Of a stretch of 38,034 nucleotides of DNA, positions 14,610 through 22,043 are shown piece by piece; within the stretch, counting starts at the first letter, position 1, and every line of letters starts with the position of its first letter. The notes below the pieces were generated by a model, which searched no databases, had not been told where the DNA came from, and saw nothing but the letters and a program-made list of their open reading frames with translations. The stretch comes from Candidatus Woesebacteria bacterium RIFCSPLOWO2_01_FULL_44_24b. GTDB taxonomy: Bacteria; Patescibacteriota; Microgenomatia; UBA8517. The translations under genes and the position numbers were made by a program. The stretch spans positions 11,414-49,447 of the forward strand of contig MGHM01000022.1 of NCBI GenBank assembly GCA_001793235.1, written 5' to 3'.

Positions 14610-15053
14610 TTAGCCCCCTGCCGCACGGCCTTTTTCCATCTTGCCTTTACCAACTTGACCAAGCCTGCCTTTTATTCTTTTCGTTGCTTTTGAAATTATA
14701 GCAGTAAAACCCCTCTTATCCTCTTCCTTTGGCTTACCCGCCTGCATGGCCTCCTCCTGCGCTTTCTGCCAAGCTTGTTCTTGTTGCTGTCTTTTTAACT
14801 TTGCCTCGTTTTCATCTACCTTCATCTGACTTATCATGGTTCTTAGCTGCTGCACTCTTTCATCATTTTTCCTCTGCTCCTGAGCCCATAAGGCCTCGGC
14901 ATTAGAAAATTGATTGGGGTCAGCAATTTGAGGGTTACTTTGGCCCAGAGCCGGGGTCTGCTCAATACCTGTTACTTGTGTCTTGGCGCTCCGTCCCAAC
15001 TTTTCAAACTCATCAGTTAAATCCCGTCTGGCCTGAACAACTTGCCCCTTCAC
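14610..15053 (-). CDS. Hypothetical coiled-coil protein
   Basis: 147 aa. Not recognised. N-terminal MKGQVVQARRDLTDEFEKLG, a Gln/Asn/Pro-rich middle, a charged coiled-coil (about 55-105) rich in Gln, Lys and Glu, and a basic Gly-rich tail (GKGKMEKGRAAGG). No membrane segment. Its start overlaps the recR stop by 4 bases (ATGA), so it is co-translated with recR; cysS follows 3 bases after its stop. Basic Gly-rich tails suggest nucleic-acid binding, but that is only a hint. Confidence 0.7.
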   Translation of the reverse strand: MKGQVVQARRDLTDEFEKLGRSAKTQVTGIEQTPALGQSNPQIADPNQFSNAEALWAQEQRKNDERVQQLRTMISQMKVDENEAKLKRQQQEQAWQKAQEEAMQAGKPKEEDKRGFTAIISKATKRIKGRLGQVGKGKMEKGRAAGG

Positions 15054-15673
15054 AATTCTCTCCTTCCCTCCATCGCTTGCATGAGAGTCGTCTCATCCGC
15101 AAACTCCAGATATGCTCCCGTTGGTATCCCCATTCCAAGCCTCGTAATTTTCAATGGATTTCCATTCATAATTTCTTTCAATCTTTTAGTCAGATACATA
15201 GCCGTCGCCTCGCCTTCCATGGTTGGATTGGTCGCAATGATTAGCTCCTTGACCCGCGTAGCCTTGGCGGAGTGGGTTTTTACTCTGGAAATAAGATGCT
15301 CTATAAAAATTTCGTCGGGTCCGATGTTTTCCAAAGGGTTTATGGCTCCATGCAAGACATGGTAAACTCCGTCAAACTTGCCCGTTCGCTCAAAGGCTAA
15401 GATATCAAGTGGCTGCTCAACCACCATAATCACATTTTTAGTCCTGTTGCCGTTCGCGCAGTATTCGCACGGGTCATGTTCACTAACATTTTTGCAAATT
15501 GAGCAGAGAACAGTCCGCTTTTTAAGGTTGGCAAGGGCTTCCGAAAAGCTATCCAATTCCGTTTGAGGAACATGAAGCAAATAATATGCAAGCCTCTGGG
15601 CCGTCTTTGGCCCAATGCCCGGAAGCTTACTAAATGAGTCAATTACATCCGCAATGGGTTTAACAATATCCAT
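15050..15673 (-). CDS. recR: Recombination mediator RecR
   Basis: 207 aa. RecR works with RecO (and RecF) to load RecA at gaps. Seen: N-terminal helix-hairpin-helix LPGIGPKTAQRLAYYLL, a perfect zinc finger Cys57, Cys60, Cys69, Cys72 (CSICKNVSEHDPCEYC), a TOPRIM domain (VIMVVEQPLDILAFERTG, then HVLHGAINPLENIGPDEI) and the Walker-like C-terminal region (LGMGIPTGAYLEFADETTL). ATG at 15673 chosen: TACAAT ends 5 bases before it; a GTG just upstream (15676) would add one residue. Part of the classic dnaX-ybaB-recR cluster. Confidence 0.97.
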   Translation of the reverse strand: MDIVKPIADVIDSFSKLPGIGPKTAQRLAYYLLHVPQTELDSFSEALANLKKRTVLCSICKNVSEHDPCEYCANGNRTKNVIMVVEQPLDILAFERTGKFDGVYHVLHGAINPLENIGPDEIFIEHLISRVKTHSAKATRVKELIIATNPTMEGEATAMYLTKRLKEIMNGNPLKITRLGMGIPTGAYLEFADETTLMQAMEGRREL

Positions 15674-15678
15674 CACCT

Positions 15679-15684
15679 ATTGTA
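15679..15684 (-). promoter_or_regulatory. -10 box of recR
   Basis: TACAAT in the 24-base gap between ybaB and recR, ending 5 bases before the ATG. It suggests recR can also be transcribed from its own leaderless promoter inside the cluster. Confidence 0.5.
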
Positions 15685-15697
15685 TCACTTAAAGTTA

Positions 15698-15979
15698 TTA
15701 GCCCATGCCGCCGAGGAGTCCCGAAAGCCCGCCTTCCTGAAGCATTTTTTGTGCGGCTTTTTTCTGGACTTTACTAAAGGCCTCATTTACGGCATCAGCA
15801 ATGTCCCGCCTCTCTTCTCCGTCTACACTAATAAATTGCACCTTCTGGTCCGCAGAAACTTTAACATGAACAGCGCCCTTTTCTACACTTTCTGTTACAT
15901 CCGCAAGCTTTTTCTGTAAAGCTTTGGCCTGCGAGCGCATCTGCAGTAACTGTTTTCCCTGTTGTAGCTTATCAAACAT
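15698..15979 (-). CDS. ybaB: YbaB/EbfC-family nucleoid-associated protein
   Basis: 93 aa. Small DNA-binding protein conserved between dnaX and recR in most bacteria. Seen: an N-terminal helix (MFDKLQQGKQLLQMRSQAKALQKKL), a central beta sheet (VHVKVSADQKVQFISVDGEE) and a C-terminal helix with the usual Gly-rich end (GGLSGLLGGMG). The ATG overlaps the dnaX stop by one base (TAATG), so translation is coupled and depends on ribosomes finishing the full-length dnaX product, which matters if dnaX is also decoded as a shorter product. Confidence 0.95.
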   Translation of the reverse strand: MFDKLQQGKQLLQMRSQAKALQKKLADVTESVEKGAVHVKVSADQKVQFISVDGEERRDIADAVNEAFSKVQKKAAQKMLQEGGLSGLLGGMG

Positions 15980-17385
15980 TATTCTCCAAAGATTTCTTCA
16001 GCAGCTTTAATTATATCGGTCTCTTGAGTCTGCGTCAAACTCGCAGGGGGTGCCTCTTTGATGCTCGTGGGCGGGTCCTCAAGCGTGCAAATAATTCGAG
16101 GACTGGCAAGTCCCAAGACCTCACCAACCACTCCCTCAAACATTCTCCTATATTGCTCAGCCTCAAGCCGCTCTTTGTGGAAGCGATAATAAACAGCAAC
16201 ACTAAGTGTATTTCCGTCAACCGTAAGCGGGCGGGCCGTGCGAAGAAGTGCCTCAAGTGATACATTACGGCTTCTGGTTTCGGTGAGTATTCTTGTCCAA
16301 GCTTCGGGATCGACGTTAGTAACCCCGTTAGATGCAAAGCTATCTAACAGGGGGGCTTTTTTTTTACTCTGAACTTTTTCCACTCCAATCCACTCTATTA
16401 ATGCAAGCTCCAGTGGAAGTTCCTCAGCAAAAGACTTGGCAATATTGGCTCTTGCCTCAAATAACTGCTTCATGAGTTTTATGGTTTCGGGAGTAGGATC
16501 GGCAAGTAGCTTATCGCGCAAAAGAGCTTGAAGCGCGTCGATTAAACTCCGGGCCGAGCCACCGGAGGCGATAAACTTCTGAATCTCGATTAAGACCGGC
16601 TCCAGGTTACGGGCCATAATTGATTCTAAGAGTTTTTCAACATTTATTAAGTTTGTAGAAAGAAGCATGTCCTCGGCTGTCTTTTTGGTAATTTTGTCGC
16701 CTGCCGGGACCAGACTCTCAAGCATTTTGACAGCGTCCCGAAGTGAGCCATCTGCACAGGCGGCAATAATCTCAACTACTCCATCCTCGACATCAAGGCC
16801 CTCGCCTTTAATAATCCTCGCCAGAGGTCTGGCAACTTCCTCAGCTGTCGCCTTTTGAAATTGCACAGTTGTGAGCCTTGAGCGCACAGTTATGGGAAGC
16901 TTCTCCGGGTCAGTTGTGGCAAGAATAAAAATCGCGTGGCTAGGGGGCTCCTCGAGGGTTTTAAGAAATGCATTAGCTGCCTCCACCGTCAACATGTGCG
17001 CTTCGTCCATAATGTAGATTTTTTTACTTGACGAGGTCGGCACCAAATTAATATTCTCTCGAAGTACTCGAATGTCGTCAATGCCACGGTTACTCGCGGT
17101 ATCAAGTTCAATCACGTCCATGCTCCTGCCTTCCGAAATTGCCTTACATTGGGCACATTTATTGCAAGGTTCAATGCCATCTTTGGTCTTAACCGGCTTT
17201 TCGCAGTTCACAATCTTTGCTAAAATTCTTGCGGCCGAGGTCTTCCCGGTTCCTCTGGGCCCTGCAAATAAAAACGCGTGAGGAAGTTTGTCTTGTAAGC
17301 TAACCAGAGATTTTAATTGACTGCGGACGCTTTCCAAGTCCAGCTCATCTATGGTTTGAGGCCTGTACTTTAAGTAGAGAGTCAC
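15979..17385 (-). CDS. dnaX: DNA polymerase III subunit tau (and probably gamma)
   Basis: 468 aa, GTG start. Clamp-loader ATPase. Seen: Walker A GPRGTGKT (42-49), the zinc module Cys61, Cys74, Cys77, Cys80, Walker B/DEAH (127-130), sensor 1 FILATTDP, VRSRL (168-171, SRC motif as SRL), collar domain to about residue 335 (ELPLELALIEW), then a short C-terminal part (344-468). Codons 341-343 form an A9 run with stops close by in both alternative frames and a hairpin behind it, so a truncated product of about 346-348 aa, equivalent to gamma, is likely (see findings). The GTG is preceded, 6 bases away, by TAAACT (17392-17397). The gene lies 15 bases after ybeY. Confidence 0.97.
   Translation of the reverse strand: MTLYLKYRPQTIDELDLESVRSQLKSLVSLQDKLPHAFLFAGPRGTGKTSAARILAKIVNCEKPVKTKDGIEPCNKCAQCKAISEGRSMDVIELDTASNRGIDDIRVLRENINLVPTSSSKKIYIMDEAHMLTVEAANAFLKTLEEPPSHAIFILATTDPEKLPITVRSRLTTVQFQKATAEEVARPLARIIKGEGLDVEDGVVEIIAACADGSLRDAVKMLESLVPAGDKITKKTAEDMLLSTNLINVEKLLESIMARNLEPVLIEIQKFIASGGSARSLIDALQALLRDKLLADPTPETIKLMKQLFEARANIAKSFAEELPLELALIEWIGVEKVQSKKKAPLLDSFASNGVTNVDPEAWTRILTETRSRNVSLEALLRTARPLTVDGNTLSVAVYYRFHKERLEAEQYRRMFEGVVGEVLGLASPRIICTLEDPPTSIKEAPPASLTQTQETDIIKAAEEIFGE
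16323..16365 (-). promoter_or_regulatory. Putative slippage site and stimulatory hairpin in dnaX
   Basis: Coding strand: nine A (16365-16357), then G and a C run, then a stem-loop. The stem pairs GTTAGAT (16333-16327) with ATCTAAC (16348-16342), extended by four G-C pairs (16350-16353 with 16323-16326) across a one-base bulge, with an 8-base loop. It begins 3 bases after the A run. Stops: TAG after five codons in the -1 frame and after three codons in the +1 frame. Confidence 0.75.
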
Positions 17386-17400
17386 AAAGACAGTTTACAA

Positions 17401-17739
17401 CTAGTCATGATGTTTGCCAATCAGGTGCATAGCCCCGTGCTCTACTAAATCCAGTAGATTTTTCTCGCTGTCTACATCATCATACGAAATAATTATCTCT
17501 CCCAGCTCGTCCTTGTCATTGTAGGGAAAAGTCAAAATGGGATGAACATACAAGTTTTGCGGGTCGCCTTTATAATACTTTTTAACCAGCTCCTCCATTT
17601 TTCGCTTGCCAACAAATGCCAAACTGACCGAACAATTATAATCGATGCCGCTTCTTTTCAGCACTTCCAGAAGTCTGCTTTTTACCTTCACTGAAGAAAT
17701 CGGATAATTTCTCTCTTTAAAGATTGCAACCTTAATCAT
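17401..17739 (-). CDS. ybeY: Endoribonuclease YbeY (16S rRNA maturation)
   Basis: 112 aa, shorter than the usual 150 or so; the N-terminal half is compressed. YbeY is a zinc-dependent RNase for 16S rRNA 3'-end processing and ribosome quality control. Seen: ILTFPYND, LGEIIISYD (the family's LGDIxIS motif) and the zinc signature HGAMHLIGKHH, with His101, His105 and His111 at the canonical HxxxHxxxxxH spacing. It overlaps the yqeY stop by 4 bases (ATGA) and ends 15 bases before dnaX. Confidence 0.92.
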   Translation of the reverse strand: MIKVAIFKERNYPISSVKVKSRLLEVLKRSGIDYNCSVSLAFVGKRKMEELVKKYYKGDPQNLYVHPILTFPYNDKDELGEIIISYDDVDSEKNLLDLVEHGAMHLIGKHHD

Positions 17740-18176
17740 GATAACTTCTGCTTTACCATCCCAGCTATTCTGGCCCCGTCGGCTTTGGCCCCAACCCTGC
17801 TTTTTACCAAGCCGATTACTTTACCCAAATCCTGCATTCCGGTAGCATTTATTTGATTTATCGAATCACTAATAAGCTGATTTAATTCTTCGTCACTCAT
17901 TTCAGCAGGTAAAAATTCCTGCAGAATTGCCATTTCCTGTTTTTCAACTTCTGCGCGGTCAGCACGACCCACTTTTTCATAAGCGTCAGCCGCGTCTTTT
18001 CGCTTTTTAACTTCCCGCCGGACAACGGCAAATTCCTCATCCTCAGAAAGCTCGTGTTGTTTGGCAATCCACTCATTGTGAAGCTCAGAAGACAAGAGTT
18101 TGAGAGTCGCAAGTCTTACAGTATCCTTGGCCTTCATAGCCTCGGCAATTTGTTTCTGGAGGTCTTGAGTGATCAT
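17736..18176 (-). CDS. yqeY: GatB/YqeY-domain protein
   Basis: 146 aa, the standard YqeY size. YqeY is a small all-helical protein like the tail domain of GatB and is thought to bind tRNA or support amidotransferase. Seen: MKAKDTVRLATLKLLSSELHNEWIAK, the EDEEFAVVRREVKKRKDAADAYEKVGRADRAEVE region, LQEFLPAEMSDEELNQLI and a C-terminal KSRVGAKADGARIAGMVK motif. All are family hallmarks. Overlaps DUF2283 and ybeY genes by 4 bases each. Confidence 0.93.
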   Translation of the reverse strand: MITQDLQKQIAEAMKAKDTVRLATLKLLSSELHNEWIAKQHELSEDEEFAVVRREVKKRKDAADAYEKVGRADRAEVEKQEMAILQEFLPAEMSDEELNQLISDSINQINATGMQDLGKVIGLVKSRVGAKADGARIAGMVKQKLS

Positions 18177-18385
18177 GCAGTCACAAATTGCTTCTTAATA
18201 CTGTCTGGAAGAACTTTCGAAGTATTCTTCAGAAACTTAGATGCTTCTAAAATTTCCATTAATATAGGTTTGTCATTTTTGGAAAAGTGAATAATGACGT
18301 TTTTGTTCTTTTCAGCATAGTCAACCTTGGCTTGGGACAGCCAAACCATTAAAACATCATCCTCCTTGTCATATCTAAATTTCAT
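18173..18385 (-). CDS. DUF2283-family protein
   Basis: 70 aa. Seen: MKFRYDKEDDVLMVWLSQAKVDYAEK at the N-terminus and a following ILMEILEASKFL strand-helix, the two hallmarks of DUF2283, whose members commonly sit beside small DUF4258-like or BrnT-like genes in putative toxin-antitoxin pairs. It overlaps the upstream DUF4258-like gene by 4 bases (ATGA). The role is inferred from context only; its insertion within a housekeeping operon, with ATGA links on both sides, is notable. Confidence 0.82.
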   Translation of the reverse strand: MKFRYDKEDDVLMVWLSQAKVDYAEKNKNVIIHFSKNDKPILMEILEASKFLKNTSKVLPDSIKKQFVTA

Positions 18386-18639
18386 TTAAGATATCTCCTT
18401 TTTCTGCCCGGGAAAAAAGTGATTATTGTTATTATATCATCCTCAATCTTGTATACAACAAGTATGACATGGGTCTGGTCCAATTCACCACATGCTATAA
18501 CATTAGGATAATCAGAAGATTTATCTGTTCTAAGTGGTTTGTCAATTATAGAAAAAATTTTCTTTCGGGAGAGGAACACACCCAATAGTTTTAAATCAGT
18601 AAACTTCTTTGTTGCGTGCTTAGTAAAAACAACTTTCAA
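18382..18639 (-). CDS. DUF4258-like small protein, possible toxin partner
   Basis: 85 aa. Begins MKVVFTKHATKKFTDLK and contains an ILVVYKIEDDIITIITFFPGRKRRY beta hairpin, which fits the DUF4258/RelE-BrnT-like small fold. Basic overall. Paired by a 4-base overlap with the DUF2283 gene downstream. A toxin-antitoxin role is plausible, but no catalytic residues can be assigned with confidence. It starts 2 bases after the HIT gene stops. Confidence 0.65.
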   Translation of the reverse strand: MKVVFTKHATKKFTDLKLLGVFLSRKKIFSIIDKPLRTDKSSDYPNVIACGELDQTHVILVVYKIEDDIITIITFFPGRKRRYLK

Positions 18640-18641
18640 CT

Positions 18642-18959
18642 TCAGTAATCCTCTTTCTTAAATCCTGAAGTAAAATGGATATGTAAATGCTTGACCGCCT
18701 GATAATCCCCCCAGTTGGCTACAATTCTAAAGGCTTTCAATTCTTTCTCCTTGGCCAATGTCAACATCATTTCCTTCATCTTTATTAAAATATCATCAGA
18801 CACATCAGAAAAACTTTCATAATGTTTTTTTGGAACAATCAAATAATGAATTGGTGCGTTTGGCTGATTATCTTTAAACACTACTAAATCTTCACTTTCA
18901 GTGATTACTTCCGCAGGAATCTTTTTTCTGGCAATCTTGCAAAAGATGCAGTCTGTCAT
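18642..18959 (-). CDS. HIT-family nucleotide hydrolase
   Basis: 105 aa from MTDCIFCKIA. HIT proteins of the HINT type hydrolyse nucleoside phosphoramidates or adenylylated lysine. Seen: N-terminal CIFCKIARKKIP with a Cys pair typical of zinc-binding HINT, the core FKDNQPNAPIHYLIVPKKHYES and the histidine triad HLHIHF (His91, His93, His95). ATG at 18959 chosen since TATACT (18968-18973) ends 8 bases before it; a longer reading from 18977 starts upstream of that box. Confidence 0.94.
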   Translation of the reverse strand: MTDCIFCKIARKKIPAEVITESEDLVVFKDNQPNAPIHYLIVPKKHYESFSDVSDDILIKMKEMMLTLAKEKELKAFRIVANWGDYQAVKHLHIHFTSGFKKEDY

Positions 18960-18967
18960 ATAACAGT

Positions 18968-18989
18968 AGTATATCAAATATAGTATAAT
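18968..18989. promoter_or_regulatory. Divergent -10 boxes for HIT and CofD-like genes
   Basis: The minus-strand TATACT (18968-18973) ends 8 bases before the HIT ATG, and the plus-strand TATAAT (18984-18989) ends 8 bases before the CofD-like ATG at 18998. The two boxes are 10 bases apart, so the -35 region of each promoter overlies the other gene's start; the two are likely to compete. Confidence 0.55.
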
Positions 18990-18997
18990 ATAGCCCC

Positions 18998-20041
18998 ATG
19001 CGCGAGCGAGAAAAAGATATTGTTACAGTGGGTGGCGGCACCGGAAGCCCGATTGTCAACCGTGCCCTGCTTTTAGCGGGTGTCCCTCATATAAACGCGA
19101 TTGCCGCAATGTATGACAACGGCGGCTACACCGGAAAACGAAGGCTCCTTGACGAGACTGGTAAAGAAGTAGCATACAGCGATGCACTCCGGATTATGTG
19201 CTCTTTAATTGACCCTAATAATCGCAACCAAAGACAGAAAGCAGAGGTTATTACGGAGTGGTTCACCTTCAAAAACGGTAATGGCGAGGTGCCAGGATAT
19301 GGGCTTGCTCACAACTGGTTCGATTCCCAAAAAGGCCTTGAAAAATTGCAGCGAGATGTTAATAAATTGGGCATAAGATTAATGGGGCAGGTATTACCAT
19401 CTTCCACCGAGTCTGCACACATTAAATTTACAACCATGTTGGGCAATACATACAGCGGTGAAGCATTACTGGACGAGCAAGAAAAATCCACTGATATGGT
19501 TATTAGCATGGTTTTGGAACCAACTGTTTCGGCCTTCTTGCCAGCTCGCAAAGCCATCGAAGAAGCTCAGGTAATCTTTCTTTCCTGCGGCAGCTTGCAT
19601 GGTTCTGTCCTATGCAACTTTCTGCCGGACGGTATGAAGGACTCAATCGCAAAATCAAAAGCCAAGGTATATGTAATAACAAATTTGGTAAGCAACAGAA
19701 ACGAAACCCATGAATTTAGCCCAAGGGACTACATTCGCGTTGTCGAGGAATATATAGGCAATGGCCGTATAGACGGAATAATTGTCCCAGATATATCTCG
19801 TTTCGAATTTGAAAGCCGTGATCCACAAACCACTATTTTGTATGCTCAAGAGGAAAGTTCTCATTTTTTGGGCTGGGAGCAGGAGGAGCTACACAAAGTA
19901 CAGAAAGAAGGAATCCAGATAATAACACATAGAGCAACTGATGTGGTAGTTGTTCCAGCTTCCAAATCAGAAAAAGAAAAAAGAATTATTAGACACAATC
20001 CCGAGAAGCTGAAAGATGCTTTGGAGGACTTAATCAAATAG
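18998..20041 (+). CDS. CofD/YvcK-like protein
   Basis: 347 aa. Family of 2-phospho-L-lactate transferase (CofD) and the UDP-sugar-binding YvcK/GlmR proteins. Seen: an N-terminal nucleotide-binding loop IVTVGGGTGSPIVNRALL, the DNGGYTGKRR motif (family DDGGSTGRLR), an SDALRIM helix, HSL-like SCGSLHGSVL and NLVSNRNETHEFSPRDYIRVVEEYIG (family TNLxTQxGET). With no coenzyme F420 genes in sight, a YvcK-like role in cell-envelope or carbon control is more likely than F420 synthesis. It stands alone between two minus-strand blocks and ends 5 bases before the convergent 69-aa gene. Confidence 0.85.
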   Translation: MREREKDIVTVGGGTGSPIVNRALLLAGVPHINAIAAMYDNGGYTGKRRLLDETGKEVAYSDALRIMCSLIDPNNRNQRQKAEVITEWFTFKNGNGEVPGYGLAHNWFDSQKGLEKLQRDVNKLGIRLMGQVLPSSTESAHIKFTTMLGNTYSGEALLDEQEKSTDMVISMVLEPTVSAFLPARKAIEEAQVIFLSCGSLHGSVLCNFLPDGMKDSIAKSKAKVYVITNLVSNRNETHEFSPRDYIRVVEEYIGNGRIDGIIVPDISRFEFESRDPQTTILYAQEESSHFLGWEQEELHKVQKEGIQIITHRATDVVVVPASKSEKEKRIIRHNPEKLKDALEDLIK

Positions 20042-20046
20042 TAAAT

Positions 20047-20256
20047 TTATTTTCCCGGCTTGTGCCAGTTTCCCTCTTGAGTTGTTAACTCCATATCTGC
20101 TATCTGTTCTGGTGAATATGGTCGTGTATCCTCCGGGTCAACCGGTGGTTCAAAAGGCTGTTCGTGAGGCAACAATTCTGGAAGTTTATCTAGACCCATA
20201 TCTACGGCCAACTTGAACAATTTGGTTTTTACCAATCTATTTTTCAGCCGTTCCAT
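20047..20256 (-). CDS. Hypothetical small protein
   Basis: 69 aa. Not recognised. Basic helical N-terminus (MERLKNRLVKTKLFKLAVDMG) followed by a Pro- and Glu-rich tail (EQPFEPPVDPEDTRPYSPEQIADM). TACAAT at 20262-20267 ends 5 bases before the ATG, supporting the start and its own promoter. It follows the proS stop by 20 bases. Confidence 0.6.
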   Translation of the reverse strand: MERLKNRLVKTKLFKLAVDMGLDKLPELLPHEQPFEPPVDPEDTRPYSPEQIADMELTTQEGNWHKPGK

Positions 20257-20276
20257 GAACTATTGTAGCAGCACTG

Positions 20277-21488
20277 TCAAGGATGAAGTCGTTTCAATAC
20301 TTCGTCCATACTTAATAACTCGATTTCTTCTTTAGCTCTTTCCTTCCACTCAATTTTGTCTCCGGTTTTTCCGGAAACCACAAGACGCACCGGAATGCCA
20401 ATCAAATCCGCATCAGAAAATTTCTCGCCAGCGCTTACATCGCGATCATCAAAAAGAACATCAACACCCGCATCGATTAATTTCTGGTAAACTTCTTTTA
20501 CTCTTGCGCTCTCCTCTCCCGCACCAATTGCAATTAAATGTGTATCAAACGGGGCCACTTGCGGATACCAAACAATACCTTTGTCATCATGAGAAACTTC
20601 CACCAAAGTCCCCATCACACGGGTCGGGCCTATACCGTAGCTCCCGAACCATACCGGTTTTTTACTGCCATCTTTATCAGTAAAGTTCATCCCCATTTTT
20701 TCGGCATACCACGTACCAAGGGGGAAAATATTACCAACTTCAATTGACTTGGCAGATTGATATTCATCTTTATTTCCCTCAAAAACCTCGTCATTAATGG
20801 CTATTTCATCGCCTTCTTTCCAATAAATCGTGTCCTCGCCGGTTTCGCATAAAACCTGAAACTCATGAGTGTGCTTGTCGGTGAACACCCCACCCGAGGC
20901 TTCAGTGATTTTGAAATTAAAGCCAAGCCTTGTAAAAATTTTTGAATAAGCATCTTTTACTTTCTCGTAATAACTCATCAAGTCTTCTTCGCTGACATGA
21001 GCAGAATAAAGGTCTTTCATCATAAACTCGCGGCCCCGCAAGATTCCGCTTTTGGCACGGAGCTCCCGCCTAAATTTAGTAGAAAATTGGTAAACCGAAA
21101 TTGGCAAATCCTGGTAGCTTGAAATGTTTTTGCGAAGTAGGTCCATCACAACTTCTTCATGCGTAAAAGAAAGCGCGTATTGCCGGTCATGCTGATCCTT
21201 TATCTTATACATAATTTCTTCCGCCTTGTCCCACCTGCCTGTTTCATTCCAAAGCTCTTTCGGGTGCAAGAGTGGCATTAACATTTCCTGCCCACCAACG
21301 GCGTTCATCTCTTCGCGGATGATGTTGTTAATTTTTGTGATTACCCGCCAGCCAAGAGGCAAAAGAGTCCAACTTCCGGACATTAATTGATCCATGAATC
21401 CCCCGCGAACTAAAAGTTTATGATTGGTGCTTTCCGCATCCTTAGGAGCAGTTTTCTTGGTTTTTGGGAAAAGCTGTGATTGACGCAT
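20277..21488 (-). CDS. proS: Prolyl-tRNA synthetase, short form without editing insertion
   Basis: 403 aa. Class II synthetase that charges tRNA-Pro. Seen: motif 1 region (LLPLGWRVITKINNIIREEMNAVGG), motif 2 (FRRELRAKSGILRGREFMMKDLYSAH), motif 3 (GSYGIGPTRVMGTLVE) and a C-terminal anticodon-binding domain (about 305-403, VLFDDRDVSAGEKFSDADLIGIPVRLVV). Standard bacterial ProRS is about 570 aa with an INS deacylase domain between motifs 2 and 3; here that insertion is absent, so in-cis removal of mischarged Ala-tRNA-Pro is lost. TAGAAT (21494-21499) ends 5 bases before the ATG. Confidence 0.96.
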   Translation of the reverse strand: MRQSQLFPKTKKTAPKDAESTNHKLLVRGGFMDQLMSGSWTLLPLGWRVITKINNIIREEMNAVGGQEMLMPLLHPKELWNETGRWDKAEEIMYKIKDQHDRQYALSFTHEEVVMDLLRKNISSYQDLPISVYQFSTKFRRELRAKSGILRGREFMMKDLYSAHVSEEDLMSYYEKVKDAYSKIFTRLGFNFKITEASGGVFTDKHTHEFQVLCETGEDTIYWKEGDEIAINDEVFEGNKDEYQSAKSIEVGNIFPLGTWYAEKMGMNFTDKDGSKKPVWFGSYGIGPTRVMGTLVEVSHDDKGIVWYPQVAPFDTHLIAIGAGEESARVKEVYQKLIDAGVDVLFDDRDVSAGEKFSDADLIGIPVRLVVSGKTGDKIEWKERAKEEIELLSMDEVLKRLHP

Positions 21489-21491
21489 ACC

Positions 21492-22034
21492 CTATTCTAC
21501 ATTACTATGCTTCTTCTCAAAAGCGCTTTCCATAAATTCTCTTATTTCCATCATCCTCTCACGAGTCATCCTTCTGGAATTCGCCATTTCGTCTTCCCAA
21601 ATATAATATTCATGTTTGTGGCTGTAACTTTTATTTAAAAGGATCGAATTCTCATCAGCACTTATGCGAACTAACTTCTGCTCCAACCGGTACCATTGAA
21701 AAGTCCTCAAAGAAGATATGATGTAAATATACTTTAACGCGTAATACATATCGTCTCTAGTTTCCAATTCATTCAAAATCCCAAGCTTGCCTAAATAATC
21801 TTGCACTTTGGGATGGTCTGGTCCAGCAACCTCCATGGCTTTGAGAACCGCGGCGCATTCCGCGTGAATGGGTGCAGGATACTGACCTTCAGGGACAATA
21901 TCCGAGTCTCCCTCGTAAAGCGGGGTTTTCTTTTGCGAAACTGTCGGAGTTATTATTTTACTTTCAACAGGGCCTCGTTGTGACAATAATTCTTTAACAC
22001 GAGTCACCTCGTAAATATCAAGCTCTTTGTACAT
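21492..22034 (-). CDS. Hypothetical protein
   Basis: 180 aa. Not recognised. The middle has an HAECAAVLKAMEVAGPDHPKV segment (its HAE triad resembles a deaminase zinc motif, but the PCxxC partner is missing) and a helical Tyr-rich stretch (MYYALKYIYIISSLRTFQWYRLEQ). The end is highly charged (RRMTRERMMEIREFMESAFEKKH). No membrane segment or signal peptide. TAGACT (22041-22046) ends 6 bases before the ATG. It ends 3 bases before proS. Confidence 0.65.
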   Translation of the reverse strand: MYKELDIYEVTRVKELLSQRGPVESKIITPTVSQKKTPLYEGDSDIVPEGQYPAPIHAECAAVLKAMEVAGPDHPKVQDYLGKLGILNELETRDDMYYALKYIYIISSLRTFQWYRLEQKLVRISADENSILLNKSYSHKHEYYIWEDEMANSRRMTRERMMEIREFMESAFEKKHSNVE

Positions 22035-22043
22035 TCCGCAAGT

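Noticed and set aside
21830..21870. HAE triad in the 180-aa protein as a cytidine-deaminase site
   Set aside because: The PCxxC half of the zinc site is missing.
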